From an archaeon (GTDB lineage Archaea > Thermoproteota > Nitrososphaeria > Nitrososphaerales > Gagatemarchaeaceae): 64,000 nucleotides of DNA. Position numbers and translations under genes: made by a program. Where the stretch lies: NCBI GenBank assembly GCA_021823325.1, contig JAKAOG010000002.1:1-64000 (forward strand), given 5' to 3'. The notes below the pieces were generated by a model. That model was not told where the DNA came from, searched no databases, and worked only from the letters and a program-made list of their open reading frames with translations. Shown piece after piece: positions 26,831 to 34,743 of this stretch. Within the stretch, counting starts at the first letter, position 1. Each line of letters opens with the position of its first letter.

Positions 26831-27913
26831 CTATGGTATGATCTCGCAGCCGTTGTTGAACCCGGGATACCCGAAGTCAGAGAGCTTCACCTTCCCCCCT
26901 TCGACGAGCGCCTGGACGCGCGGCTGGGCCTCTCCGAGCTCGTTCACCAGGTGTCTCACGGTCGTGCAGATGAGGGAATAGCCGTCCTGCCGCAGCAGAT
27001 GCTGCGACCTGTTGACGAAGAGGCACCTCCCTCCGCAGACGTCGAGGATGTCGCAGGACGAGCAGGGCTCCCCGACCGTCGCGACGTTGGCCAGGGACGC
27101 GGGGGTGTTCTTGAATATGGACCCCACCACTGAGAAGTCGAAGTCGACAGAGACAGGGCAGGCGGAGACCCTGCCGTCGGGCATGATAGAGAAGAAATCG
27201 AGGCCCGAGCCGCATCGCAGGCTCGCCCTTTCGCCGGTGAGCAGCGTCCGCATCACGCCGATGAACGGGACCACGCCTTCCACCCTGCCCGAGCGTTCCA
27301 TCTCGTCCACCCACCAGTCCACAAGGGAGGAGATCCCGGAGTTGTACTTCTCGATCCATTCGCGGATGCCGGGTTCGGTTTGCGTGCCGGCTTCCCAGAA
27401 CATCCCGAAGTCGAGCTGCCAGTGGACATGGTCGAAGAGCCTCAGGTCCAGGAGATGGCGGACGTTCTCTCTGATGTCGGTCCCCTGCACCACGGTCATC
27501 CTAGCCACCAGGTCTCCCTTGAACCCCCTCCTCCTGGTCAGCTCAGAGTTGCGGACCGCGCGCCGGTAGACCCCTTTCCCTCTTTGCCTGTCCGTGACGT
27601 CCTCGTCCCCGTCTATCGAGACCAGGATCGTGCCTAGCTTCGAGAGGCATCTCGGTTCGACCTTGTCGAGAAGGGTGCCGTTGGTCTGCAGGACGAAGCG
27701 CCCGGGCATCTCGTCCATCATCTCCTGCATGGTCCCCGCGCGCAGGAGCGGCTCTCCCCCATAGAACTCGAGCACCGGGTCGCTGTCCTGCGACAGGAAT
27801 GACCTGAATTCCGCCATGGAGTATTGGATCTCCTTTGGAGGGGTATCGCTCCCGCCTCCGCAATATTTGCAGAGGAGGTTGCACTCCTTCGTCAGGATCA
27901 CGTGGTATTGCAT
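26831..27913 (-). CDS. Radical SAM/SPASM protein, putative peptide modifier (AF1577-like)
   Basis: MQYHVILTKECNLLCKYCGG, EFYGGEPLL, C-terminal SPASM Cys cluster CGSGLDFFSIMPDGRVSACP..CSSCDILDVCGGRCLF; start reset to ATG at 27913. Confidence 0.85.
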   Translation of the reverse strand: MQYHVILTKECNLLCKYCGGGSDTPPKEIQYSMAEFRSFLSQDSDPVLEFYGGEPLLRAGTMQEMMDEMPGRFVLQTNGTLLDKVEPRCLSKLGTILVSIDGDEDVTDRQRGKGVYRRAVRNSELTRRRGFKGDLVARMTVVQGTDIRENVRHLLDLRLFDHVHWQLDFGMFWEAGTQTEPGIREWIEKYNSGISSLVDWWVDEMERSGRVEGVVPFIGVMRTLLTGERASLRCGSGLDFFSIMPDGRVSACPVSVDFDFSVVGSIFKNTPASLANVATVGEPCSSCDILDVCGGRCLFVNRSQHLLRQDGYSLICTTVRHLVNELGEAQPRVQALVEGGKVKLSDFGYPGFNNGCEIIP

Positions 27914-28106
27914 GATACGGGGACCGTCCGAGTCCGTGCCCCTCGGATTATAAGGCGTCGCAGGGAGCGTGAGGAAGTAGGTCCGGGCCTCGTAGGGAGC
28001 GACGATGCCAGCGTAGAGGTCTTCTGTTCTCACTTTCGCGATGCATGCCGTTGTGCCATCCCATCCAGCGCAGAGGCGCCCAAGAACACGCGCCAGCAGA
28101 TCCTGA

Positions 28107-28289
28107 CGTGCCATCAGAATATTCCACAACTTCATCAGACCACACGAGGGACTCGCTGGGCAGACCCCCGCTGACCGAGCAGGAATCAAGGTCGAGTGTT
28201 CTAACGATCGGCCTGCGATAATCCAGAGCGCGTCAAAAGTCCCGACAGTTGACAACCAAACGGATGTGGAGCAAGTCCCGTCAACTTGA
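28107..28289 (+). pseudogene. C-terminal remnant of a DDE transposase/integrase
   Basis: Reading frame RAIRIFHNFIRPHEGLAGQTPADRAGIKVE...AIIQSASK then TGA; matches the HNFIRPHxGLxGxTPAExAGI transposase tail; no start codon, in-frame stop upstream. Confidence 0.75.
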
Positions 28290-28684
28290 CAGAACCGAAT
28301 TTAGTCAAGCTTAATAACTCGAATCAGAGGGCTTTTTTTCAGCGGCACCGAGAGCAGCTAGGATGTGAAAAGACGAGTTTCGGACGAGGAGGCTATGGGA
28401 GGAGCAGCAGCGGCGGAAGCGGCGGCTTCAGGTCCTTTAAGCCCAAGCCTGTGGAAGTAGGAAAGGAGTACGACGTTACTATTTCCGAGATCAGCAGGCG
28501 CGGTGACGGCATCGCGAAGATCGACGGTTTCGTGATCTTCGTGGCCGGCGCTAAGCAGGGCTGGCAGGGCAAGGTCAAGGTCACCCAGGTAGCCAACAGG
28601 TTCGCCACCGGCACGGTCGTGGGCGGGTCTGAGGGCATGTCTGGCGAAGGCCAGGCCTCCAACAGCGAAGAACAAGGAATGTAG
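28286..28684 (+). CDS. TRAM-domain protein
   Basis: KPVEVGKEYDVTISEISRRGDGIAKIDGFVIFVAGAKQGWQGKVKVTQV; Gly/Ser/Arg-rich N-terminus; exact start uncertain. Confidence 0.85.
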   Translation: MTEPNLVKLNNSNQRAFFQRHREQLGCEKTSFGRGGYGRSSSGGSGGFRSFKPKPVEVGKEYDVTISEISRRGDGIAKIDGFVIFVAGAKQGWQGKVKVTQVANRFATGTVVGGSEGMSGEGQASNSEEQGM

Positions 28685-28699
28685 GGTCCTCCGAGGACC
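28685..28699 (+). terminator. Hairpin-type 3' end signal after the TRAM gene
   Basis: GGTCCTCcGAGGACC inverted repeat directly after the stop codon. Confidence 0.35.
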
Positions 28700-28840
28700 T
28701 TCCTCCTAGACTGGCGGCTCGTCTTTAAACGACGGCCGCTCCGTCTTGATTTGGGTTTTGCAGGGGTCAGCGAAAGAAACCAGCGTGTATTCCGCGCGTG
28801 GTCACGTGAAAAGGCCGAGCGTCCTACCAGAGCGGTTGTT

Positions 28841-29608
28841 TCAGGATCTTACCCGGAAGGCGCACCCCTTGTCGCCGCGCAGCCTGCACTCGGTCTCTTC
28901 GACCTTGGGCTTGAATCCCCGCGCGGTCTCCACCGACCCCTCGTAGTATCCCCTCAGGAAGTCGCACCCTTTCCTCGGGGAGCCCTTGCCCGAGCACTCG
29001 AAGCAGTCGTCGACTTTTATCGTGAAGTCCTTCGATCCAGGTGTCGTCGACGACTCCACCACGCCCCACCCCTGGGCCGTCAGCGCCCTGTCGATGTAGG
29101 CAGCTTCGTCCACCGCCATCTCGCCGAGCTCCTTCGTGAGCTTCTCCGCGTTGTCGTGCCCCAGCGCTTTCCCTTCCTCGTAGAGCAGCACCTCTCCCCC
29201 CGTCCCGAATATCCTCACTATGTGGTCGAACACGCCGGAGAGCCCCTCCCTGCGGAGCAGCAGGTATTCGTCGCCTCCCACCTGTATCCCCGTGTGGTAC
29301 GTGTCCACCAGGAGCCCCTTCCTCCCCTCCGCCACCTCTGCCTCGAGGCTGGCGCCGAGCTTGTCGATGGCCCCCTTCAGAGTCTTAGGCGTCTCCTTCT
29401 GGTTCAGCGCCTCGGCGAAGGCGGTGAACATGGCCGTCCCGTCCGTGAGCGCGTACGACGAGAGACCGATGATGTTGACCCTCTTCCCCAGGTCCGTAAG
29501 TATGGCGCTCAGCGAGCCGGGCGTGTCGGACATGTGCACTATGATGTGGAACATCTTCTTCCCCTTCGCATAATGAAGAGGAAACTCGCGTTTGCGCGTT
29601 TCTTTCAA
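28841..29608 (-). CDS. ACT domain plus V4R domain protein
   Basis: FHIIVHMSDTPGSLSAILTDLGKRVNIIGLSSY (ACT); C-terminal V4R with Cys: DDCFECSG...GCDFLRGYYEG...EETECRLRGDKGCAFRV. Confidence 0.8.
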   Translation of the reverse strand: MKETRKREFPLHYAKGKKMFHIIVHMSDTPGSLSAILTDLGKRVNIIGLSSYALTDGTAMFTAFAEALNQKETPKTLKGAIDKLGASLEAEVAEGRKGLLVDTYHTGIQVGGDEYLLLRREGLSGVFDHIVRIFGTGGEVLLYEEGKALGHDNAEKLTKELGEMAVDEAAYIDRALTAQGWGVVESSTTPGSKDFTIKVDDCFECSGKGSPRKGCDFLRGYYEGSVETARGFKPKVEETECRLRGDKGCAFRVRS

Positions 29609-29708
29609 CAGTCGGACGAAGAAAACGCGGTCGTCCTACATAGATAAAGTGTTAGACTCCGGCCAGAGGATAACCACGAGGAAAAGACTAAATCGACTTG
29701 AGTTTTCC

Positions 29709-30146
29709 ATGCCTCACATGGTCCTCTACGCCAGAGACATCGTGGAGAAGGACTTCCTGTCCCTCTCCGAAGAGAGCACCGTCCTCGAAGGAGCGAGGGC
29801 GATGAAGAACGGCAAGCACGGCTTCGCGATCATCGGGACCACCGCCGAACCCCGGGGGCTGGTGACGGAGTGGGACATCCTGTCGAAGGTCGTCGCGGAA
29901 GGGCTCGACCCGCAGAAGGTCACGCTCGGAGAGATAATGTCCACCGACCTGCTGAGCGTCGACGCGGGAGCCGGGCTCGAGGTGGTGGCGCAGACGATGT
30001 CAGACCGGGGCGTGAGGAGGCTGCTCGTGAAGGACAAGGGGAAGGTCGTGGGGTTCATCACGTCCAGGACCATGCTCAAGCGGATGAACGACTACGTCGG
30101 GACCGTTTCGTCCCAGATAAGCAAGCTGCAGACCCCCTGGTTCTAG
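29709..30146 (+). CDS. CBS-domain pair protein
   Basis: Two CBS repeats: RGLVTEWDILSKV and VGFITSRTMLKRM. Confidence 0.88.
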   Translation: MPHMVLYARDIVEKDFLSLSEESTVLEGARAMKNGKHGFAIIGTTAEPRGLVTEWDILSKVVAEGLDPQKVTLGEIMSTDLLSVDAGAGLEVVAQTMSDRGVRRLLVKDKGKVVGFITSRTMLKRMNDYVGTVSSQISKLQTPWF

Positions 30147-30158
30147 TAGGAAAGCCGC

Positions 30159-30569
30159 TTGACCGTCACCGCGTACGTGGATGGGCTAGTCCAACCGAGG
30201 AACCCAGGCATAGGGACGTACGCCTTCATCATATACGACGGAAAGAAGCGCGTCGCCGAAGGGTCGGGGCTCGCGGGACGCGAAGTGACGAGCAACTTCG
30301 CGGAGTACACCGCCCTGGCCGAGGCTCTCAGGAGGCTGATAGGCCTCGGGCTGACGGGCGACGTGGTGGTTAGGTCCGACTCGAAGCTCCTCGTGGGCCA
30401 GATGAGCGAGGGGTGGAAGGTCAAAGGAGGGATGTACCTGGCTAAGCTGAAGGAGGCGAGGGACCTGATGAGCGAGTTCGGCTCAGTCGCGTTCGAGTGG
30501 GTCCCCAGGGAGCAGAACCAGGAGGCTGACCTGCTCACCAGGGTCGAATACGAGAAGCATTCGCGGTGA
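30159..30569 (+). CDS. Ribonuclease HI-type protein
   Basis: TAYVDGLVQPRNPGIGTYAF, NFAEYTALAEAL, VVRSDSKLLVGQM, EQNQEADLLTR. Confidence 0.88.
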   Translation: MTVTAYVDGLVQPRNPGIGTYAFIIYDGKKRVAEGSGLAGREVTSNFAEYTALAEALRRLIGLGLTGDVVVRSDSKLLVGQMSEGWKVKGGMYLAKLKEARDLMSEFGSVAFEWVPREQNQEADLLTRVEYEKHSR

Positions 30570-30577
30570 ACGGAAGC

Positions 30578-30655
30578 TGGTGGGCCTGCCCGGATTTGAA
30601 CCGGGGATTCCCGCCGTGTGAGAGCGGTGTCATAACCAGACTGGACCACAGGCCC
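30578..30655 (-). tRNA. tRNA-Val(CAC), 3' CCA encoded
   Basis: GGGCCTG/CAGGCCC acceptor, CCGCT-CTCACAC-GGCGG anticodon arm, CCCGG-TTCAAAT-CCGGG T-arm, A73 then CCA. Confidence 0.95.
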
Positions 30656-30693
30656 AGAGCGTCGCCGCCGAAACATCAGATATTTGCGTTTGC

Positions 30694-30948
30694 CTAATCG
30701 CGTCTCGTCGAGGTCCAGACCTTCGCCCCAGACCGCAGGCCCAGGAGGACGAGCACAAGCACGACCCCGGCACCGAGGTCCCTAAGCGAGATCAGATAGA
30801 ACTCGGGGTTGATCCCGACGACGTCCAGGACCACCCTGGCCCCGAAGGCGAAGCACGAGACCGCCATTCCGGCCAGGAAATAGTTGGCCACCTTTCCCAG
30901 CTCCCCTCCGGCGAAGAAGCCCTTCGCCCTGTGGACGTCGAGGAGCAC
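30694..30948 (-). CDS. Small membrane protein; true start probably further upstream
   Basis: TM segments; conserved-looking hydrophobic frame continues upstream to about 31005. Confidence 0.5.
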   Translation of the reverse strand: MLLDVHRAKGFFAGGELGKVANYFLAGMAVSCFAFGARVVLDVVGINPEFYLISLRDLGAGVVLVLVLLGLRSGAKVWTSTRRD

Positions 30949-31014
30949 GAAGGCGCTTATGACGAATATCAGGGCGTCCCAGAGCAGGTCTACGTATAGG
31001 ACCAGGCGCCGTCC

Positions 31015-31182
31015 CTACTTCTTTAGCCCGACGGACCTGTTCTTCAGCCTGAGGTCTGACGACTTGCACTTCCTGCACCTCTCGGCGTTCAGGGGGTTCC
31101 TGGCGCCGCACCTTAGGCACACCTGCAGGAAGAGCCTCCTCTTCTGGGCTATCTGCTTCTTGGTCGCGTCGGCTATCGGCAT
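31015..31182 (-). CDS. rpl40e: Ribosomal protein L40e, 55 aa; absent from the ORF track
   Basis: Translated by eye: MPIADATKKQIAQKRRLFLQVCLRCGARNPLNAERCRKCKSSDLRLKNRSVGLKK, with the CLRC...CRKC zinc ribbon. Confidence 0.93.
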   Translation of the reverse strand: MPIADATKKQIAQKRRLFLQVCLRCGARNPLNAERCRKCKSSDLRLKNRSVGLKK

Positions 31183-31263
31183 GTGAGCGTCTCTTCGCCG
31201 ACCTCTGGGGCACCACTATAAGCTTTCAGATGGCGGCTGCACACCGGAGCGGGCGCGCTGCTA

Positions 31264-33945
31264 ATGGGCGACCCGATGGACAAACAAGATGGAGACGAAA
31301 AAGGCGAGGCTGCACGGACCGTGAGCCCGAAGCCCGCGGCCTCCACAGGAGGGGGCGTGGACGCCCTCCGGAGGGAGGCGCCCGCCGGAGACCAGGCGCC
31401 TAGGGCGCAGAGGGCGTTCAAGCTCCTCTCGAACCCGGCCAACGCGCTCATCCTTTCGGCCCTGATGGGAGCGGAGTCGTACCCCCGCCAGATCGCCCAG
31501 AAGCTGTCGATGCGCGAGTCCCATGTGTCGGAGCGCCTCAGAGCCCTCGAGGAGCTAGGTCTCGTGAAGAGCCGGTGGACGAGGGCGGCCGGTCAAGACA
31601 AGAACGTGAAGGCGTACTCTTCGACCGTGAGCTCGCTCAGAATAGGCATCGACGCGGGCGGGATGAAGCTCGAGACGGCGGAAGGGAGAGGGCGCCCGAT
31701 CGAGCTGGGACAGCCGATGTACAGCGTGACGATCCCTACGGTCCGCACCTTCGTCGGTCGGAAGAGAGAGCTCGAGGCCCTGAAGAGGGAAGCGGCCGGG
31801 CTCACCGTCGTGACCGGGATGGCAGGCATCGGCAAGACGACCCTCCTGTCGAAATACGCCGAGGTCGTGAGCTCCACCGGTCGCCGGCCCGGCGGCGTCT
31901 TCTGGCACGACCTGAGGGAGTCAGACAGCTTCAGGTATGTGCTGGCCAAGCTCGGACGGTTCCTAGAAGGACAGGGAAGGGGAGGGCTTTCCCGCCTCCT
32001 CCGGTCAGGGGCGTCCGAGGAGGACGTCCTCATAGGCGCCGCGGTCAACGAGCTCCGCAGAGGGAAGTTCCTCCTCGTCTTCGACGACTTCCACTTCTGC
32101 AGGGACAGCGGCGTGACCCGGCTCATCCGACGGCTCGCCGAGCCGAAGGGAGCCAGGACAGTCGTGGCGTCGAGGACGCGGCCCACCGAGCTCTATGTCG
32201 GGAGCGACTTCGTCTCCGAGCTCAGCCTGGGCGGGCACTCGGAAGCCGAAGCCATGAGGCTCTTCGCCGAGAACGGGGTGCGCATGGGGAGGAGCGAGAT
32301 ATCGCGCATCAACGCGAGGCTCAAGGGGCACCCGCTGGGGCTGACCCTCGCCTGCAACTCAGTGAAGGCGATGGGGCGAGACAGGGCGGTCGAGACGGCG
32401 CTGTCGAAAGTGCGCGACCATGTTCTGTTCTCGGTCGAGAGCGCCCTGGGAAGCCAGGAGCTCGGAACGCTGCGGGACCTTGCGGTGTTGAGGGGGCTGT
32501 TCCCGTTGGAAGCTGCCAGGGCGGTGCAGCCAGACGAGGTGAGGGACGAAGTGCTTCTGCACAGGATAACCGCGCTCGAGAGGGCAGGGGTGGTGACACG
32601 GACGGGGAGCGAGTTCGCGGTCCACGACCTTGTAAGGGAGGCGGTGGGCCAGCCTCCGGGCTCGTCCGCGGGCGCCCACGCAAGGGCGGCGGCATACTAC
32701 GAGCTCGCGGGGGACAGGCGCTCGTCCCTCGAAGCCATCTACCACTTCGTGAAGGCAGGGCGGTCTGGGGACGCGGTCCGCAAGTACTTCAGCAACGACG
32801 AGTCCACGAAGATAGCCGACGGGGGATACGTTGAACCTCTTCTGCGCCTCTGCGAGGAGCTCCTCACCAGCACGGCGCAGTCGCAGGGAGAGGAAGGCAG
32901 AGCCAGAGGATGGCTCATGGTCGTCCGAGCGTGCATGCTCTGGAGGACCCAGAGGTCGTACGCGCTGGCGCTGAGGAGCGCCAGGGGTGCCGGGGCCATC
33001 GGCAGGCAGTACGGAGACCGGGCCCTTGTGGCCGCGTCCTTCCTGAACGAGGCGTACGTGCTGTCGGCTCTTGGAAACGCCAGGGGCGCAGAGCGGGCGT
33101 GCAGGATGGGCCTCGGGGTCCCCGGCATCGAGACTGAGAACCCGGCCGGGGCCGCGTACCTGATGGAGAGCCTGGCAGACCTGATGGCGAGCGGAGGGAA
33201 GTTCGAGGAGGCGATACGCTTCGGCTCGTCTGCGGTGCGGCTTTTTCAGGGCGCCGGGGACCAGAGGAACATCGCCGGATCCATGGTGGCCCTGGCCGTC
33301 TACCACTACATGAAGGGAGACATCGAAGGGGCATCCTCGCTGCTGACGAAGGCGCGCGAAGAAGTGCCGCCTGGGAACAAGATGATCGCCGAGTACATCG
33401 AAGAAGCGAGCGGCCTCGTCATGGAGAGGGCGGGAAAGAAGGCGGAAGCGCTTCTCCACTTCAACCGGGGCATACGCCTCGCGAAGGAGTCTGGGAACAG
33501 GCACGCCTTGCTTGAAGTGCAGTCTGAGCGGATGCTGCTGAGGTGCAAGCTCGGCGACCTCGCCGGAGCAAAGCGAGAGATGACAGGGGCCCTGGAGCTG
33601 AAGCAGACGACGGAGCGCAGGTACTCCCTCGGGGTCCTAGAGCTCGCAGGCGCCGGCATCGCCCTGGCAGGGGGGAGCGACGACGAGTGCAGGGCGCACC
33701 TCAGGAAAGCGGGCCTGCTGCTGTCGGACGACGCCGTGTCGAGGGGGAGGGTCGAGTGGTGGGGAGGGGTCGCCGACTCGAAGGAAGGTCGCCAGGCTTC
33801 TTCCAGGAGGCGTCTCGCGAAAGCGAAGAAGCTGTTCGAGGACGTCGGCGCAGACGGCTACGCCAGACAGGTTGCGGCTCTCAGCGCCGAGATAGAAGCG
33901 TCCCCTCCGAGGACCGCCCGCGAGGCGCTCGCCCTCGTCTGGTGA
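31264..33945 (+). CDS. STAND-type NTPase regulator: N-terminal winged HTH, P-loop NTPase, TPR C-terminus
   Basis: ArsR-like HTH (NPANALILSALMGAESYPRQIAQKLSMRESHVSERLRALEELGLV), FVGRKRELEAL..VVTGMAGIGKTTL, LLVFDDFHF, long TPR tail. Confidence 0.88.
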   Translation: MGDPMDKQDGDEKGEAARTVSPKPAASTGGGVDALRREAPAGDQAPRAQRAFKLLSNPANALILSALMGAESYPRQIAQKLSMRESHVSERLRALEELGLVKSRWTRAAGQDKNVKAYSSTVSSLRIGIDAGGMKLETAEGRGRPIELGQPMYSVTIPTVRTFVGRKRELEALKREAAGLTVVTGMAGIGKTTLLSKYAEVVSSTGRRPGGVFWHDLRESDSFRYVLAKLGRFLEGQGRGGLSRLLRSGASEEDVLIGAAVNELRRGKFLLVFDDFHFCRDSGVTRLIRRLAEPKGARTVVASRTRPTELYVGSDFVSELSLGGHSEAEAMRLFAENGVRMGRSEISRINARLKGHPLGLTLACNSVKAMGRDRAVETALSKVRDHVLFSVESALGSQELGTLRDLAVLRGLFPLEAARAVQPDEVRDEVLLHRITALERAGVVTRTGSEFAVHDLVREAVGQPPGSSAGAHARAAAYYELAGDRRSSLEAIYHFVKAGRSGDAVRKYFSNDESTKIADGGYVEPLLRLCEELLTSTAQSQGEEGRARGWLMVVRACMLWRTQRSYALALRSARGAGAIGRQYGDRALVAASFLNEAYVLSALGNARGAERACRMGLGVPGIETENPAGAAYLMESLADLMASGGKFEEAIRFGSSAVRLFQGAGDQRNIAGSMVALAVYHYMKGDIEGASSLLTKAREEVPPGNKMIAEYIEEASGLVMERAGKKAEALLHFNRGIRLAKESGNRHALLEVQSERMLLRCKLGDLAGAKREMTGALELKQTTERRYSLGVLELAGAGIALAGGSDDECRAHLRKAGLLLSDDAVSRGRVEWWGGVADSKEGRQASSRRRLAKAKKLFEDVGADGYARQVAALSAEIEASPPRTAREALALVW

Positions 33946-33957
33946 AACCCAAAAAGC

Positions 33958-34440
33958 CTAGGCGAAGCCCGCCGCTACCATCGCCGTAAGCGTCAGGAGC
34001 ATCAGTGCGAATTCAATCACGGAGGCCCGACCGAGAGCCATCTGAGCGCCCGCGAGCCCATCGTTGGAGCCGCCGCTCTGGACCAGCGCGGTAAGCCGCC
34101 TGCCTGCGGGGACGAGAGCCATGAGCGCGAAGGCGTATGTCCCCAGGCCGAGGACGCCTCCTGCGGCCACAGACAAGCTCCACGCGTCCAGGACGACTGG
34201 TTTGCCCCAAGACATGGCCACGAACAGGACCGCTCCCGAGGCCAGCAGCATGGGCACCACTAAGGTGAGGAACCTGTCCATCTTCGGGAAGAACCGCATC
34301 ATGAACTCTGACCTGGACGGGGGAGAGAGGGTGGAGACGACCGGGCCCAGGACGGCGAAGAAGAGGACGGCGGAGCCTATCCAGACGGCCGCGAGGAATA
34401 TGTGGAGCCATGCGACGACGGCGATGACGAAGGAGCCCAG
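33958..34440 (-). CDS. CopD-like four-TM membrane protein, candidate CTG start
   Basis: The track ORF starts at 34302, but the same frame upstream encodes LGSFVIAVVAWLHIFLAAVWIGSAVLFFAVLGPVVS, a likely TM1. Confidence 0.6.
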   Translation of the reverse strand: MGSFVIAVVAWLHIFLAAVWIGSAVLFFAVLGPVVSTLSPPSRSEFMMRFFPKMDRFLTLVVPMLLASGAVLFVAMSWGKPVVLDAWSLSVAAGGVLGLGTYAFALMALVPAGRRLTALVQSGGSNDGLAGAQMALGRASVIEFALMLLTLTAMVAAGFA

Positions 34441-34443
34441 CGG

Positions 34444-34620
34444 TCACCCTCTCCGCGCACGGCCGGACTCCTCGGGTATCAAGCCGAGAGATTCGACGAA
34501 ACGCCCTACGGCGTCTCCGACCACCTCGTCCCTGTCTCTGTAGCCCAGCCTCAGCGCCACCTCGTCCAGCTTCGCGGCCAGCTCTCGGCTGATCTTGACT
34601 TTCACGTACCCGCGCTTCAA
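34444..34620 (-). CDS. Small ribbon-helix-helix-like protein; absent from the ORF track
   Basis: Translated by eye: LKRGYVKVKISRELAAKLDEVALRLGYRDRDEVVGDAVGRFVESLGLIPEESGRARRG. Confidence 0.6.
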   Translation of the reverse strand: MKRGYVKVKISRELAAKLDEVALRLGYRDRDEVVGDAVGRFVESLGLIPEESGRARRG

Positions 34621-34743
34621 CTCAAAGCTTCCGCAAGAAGGAACGTCCCGCCCCGGCGTCGCCTGGAAGCAACGTGCGCAGGCTAGGCCCGGACATCCCT
34701 CTAAAACGACGGGGGAGAGCCAAAAAAGGGGGAGCGTCGGCCA

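Noticed and set aside
27914-28255. 114-codon N-terminal extension of the radical SAM ORF
   Set aside because: Part of it is antisense to a transposase remnant; MQYHVILTKECN at 27913 is the expected family start.
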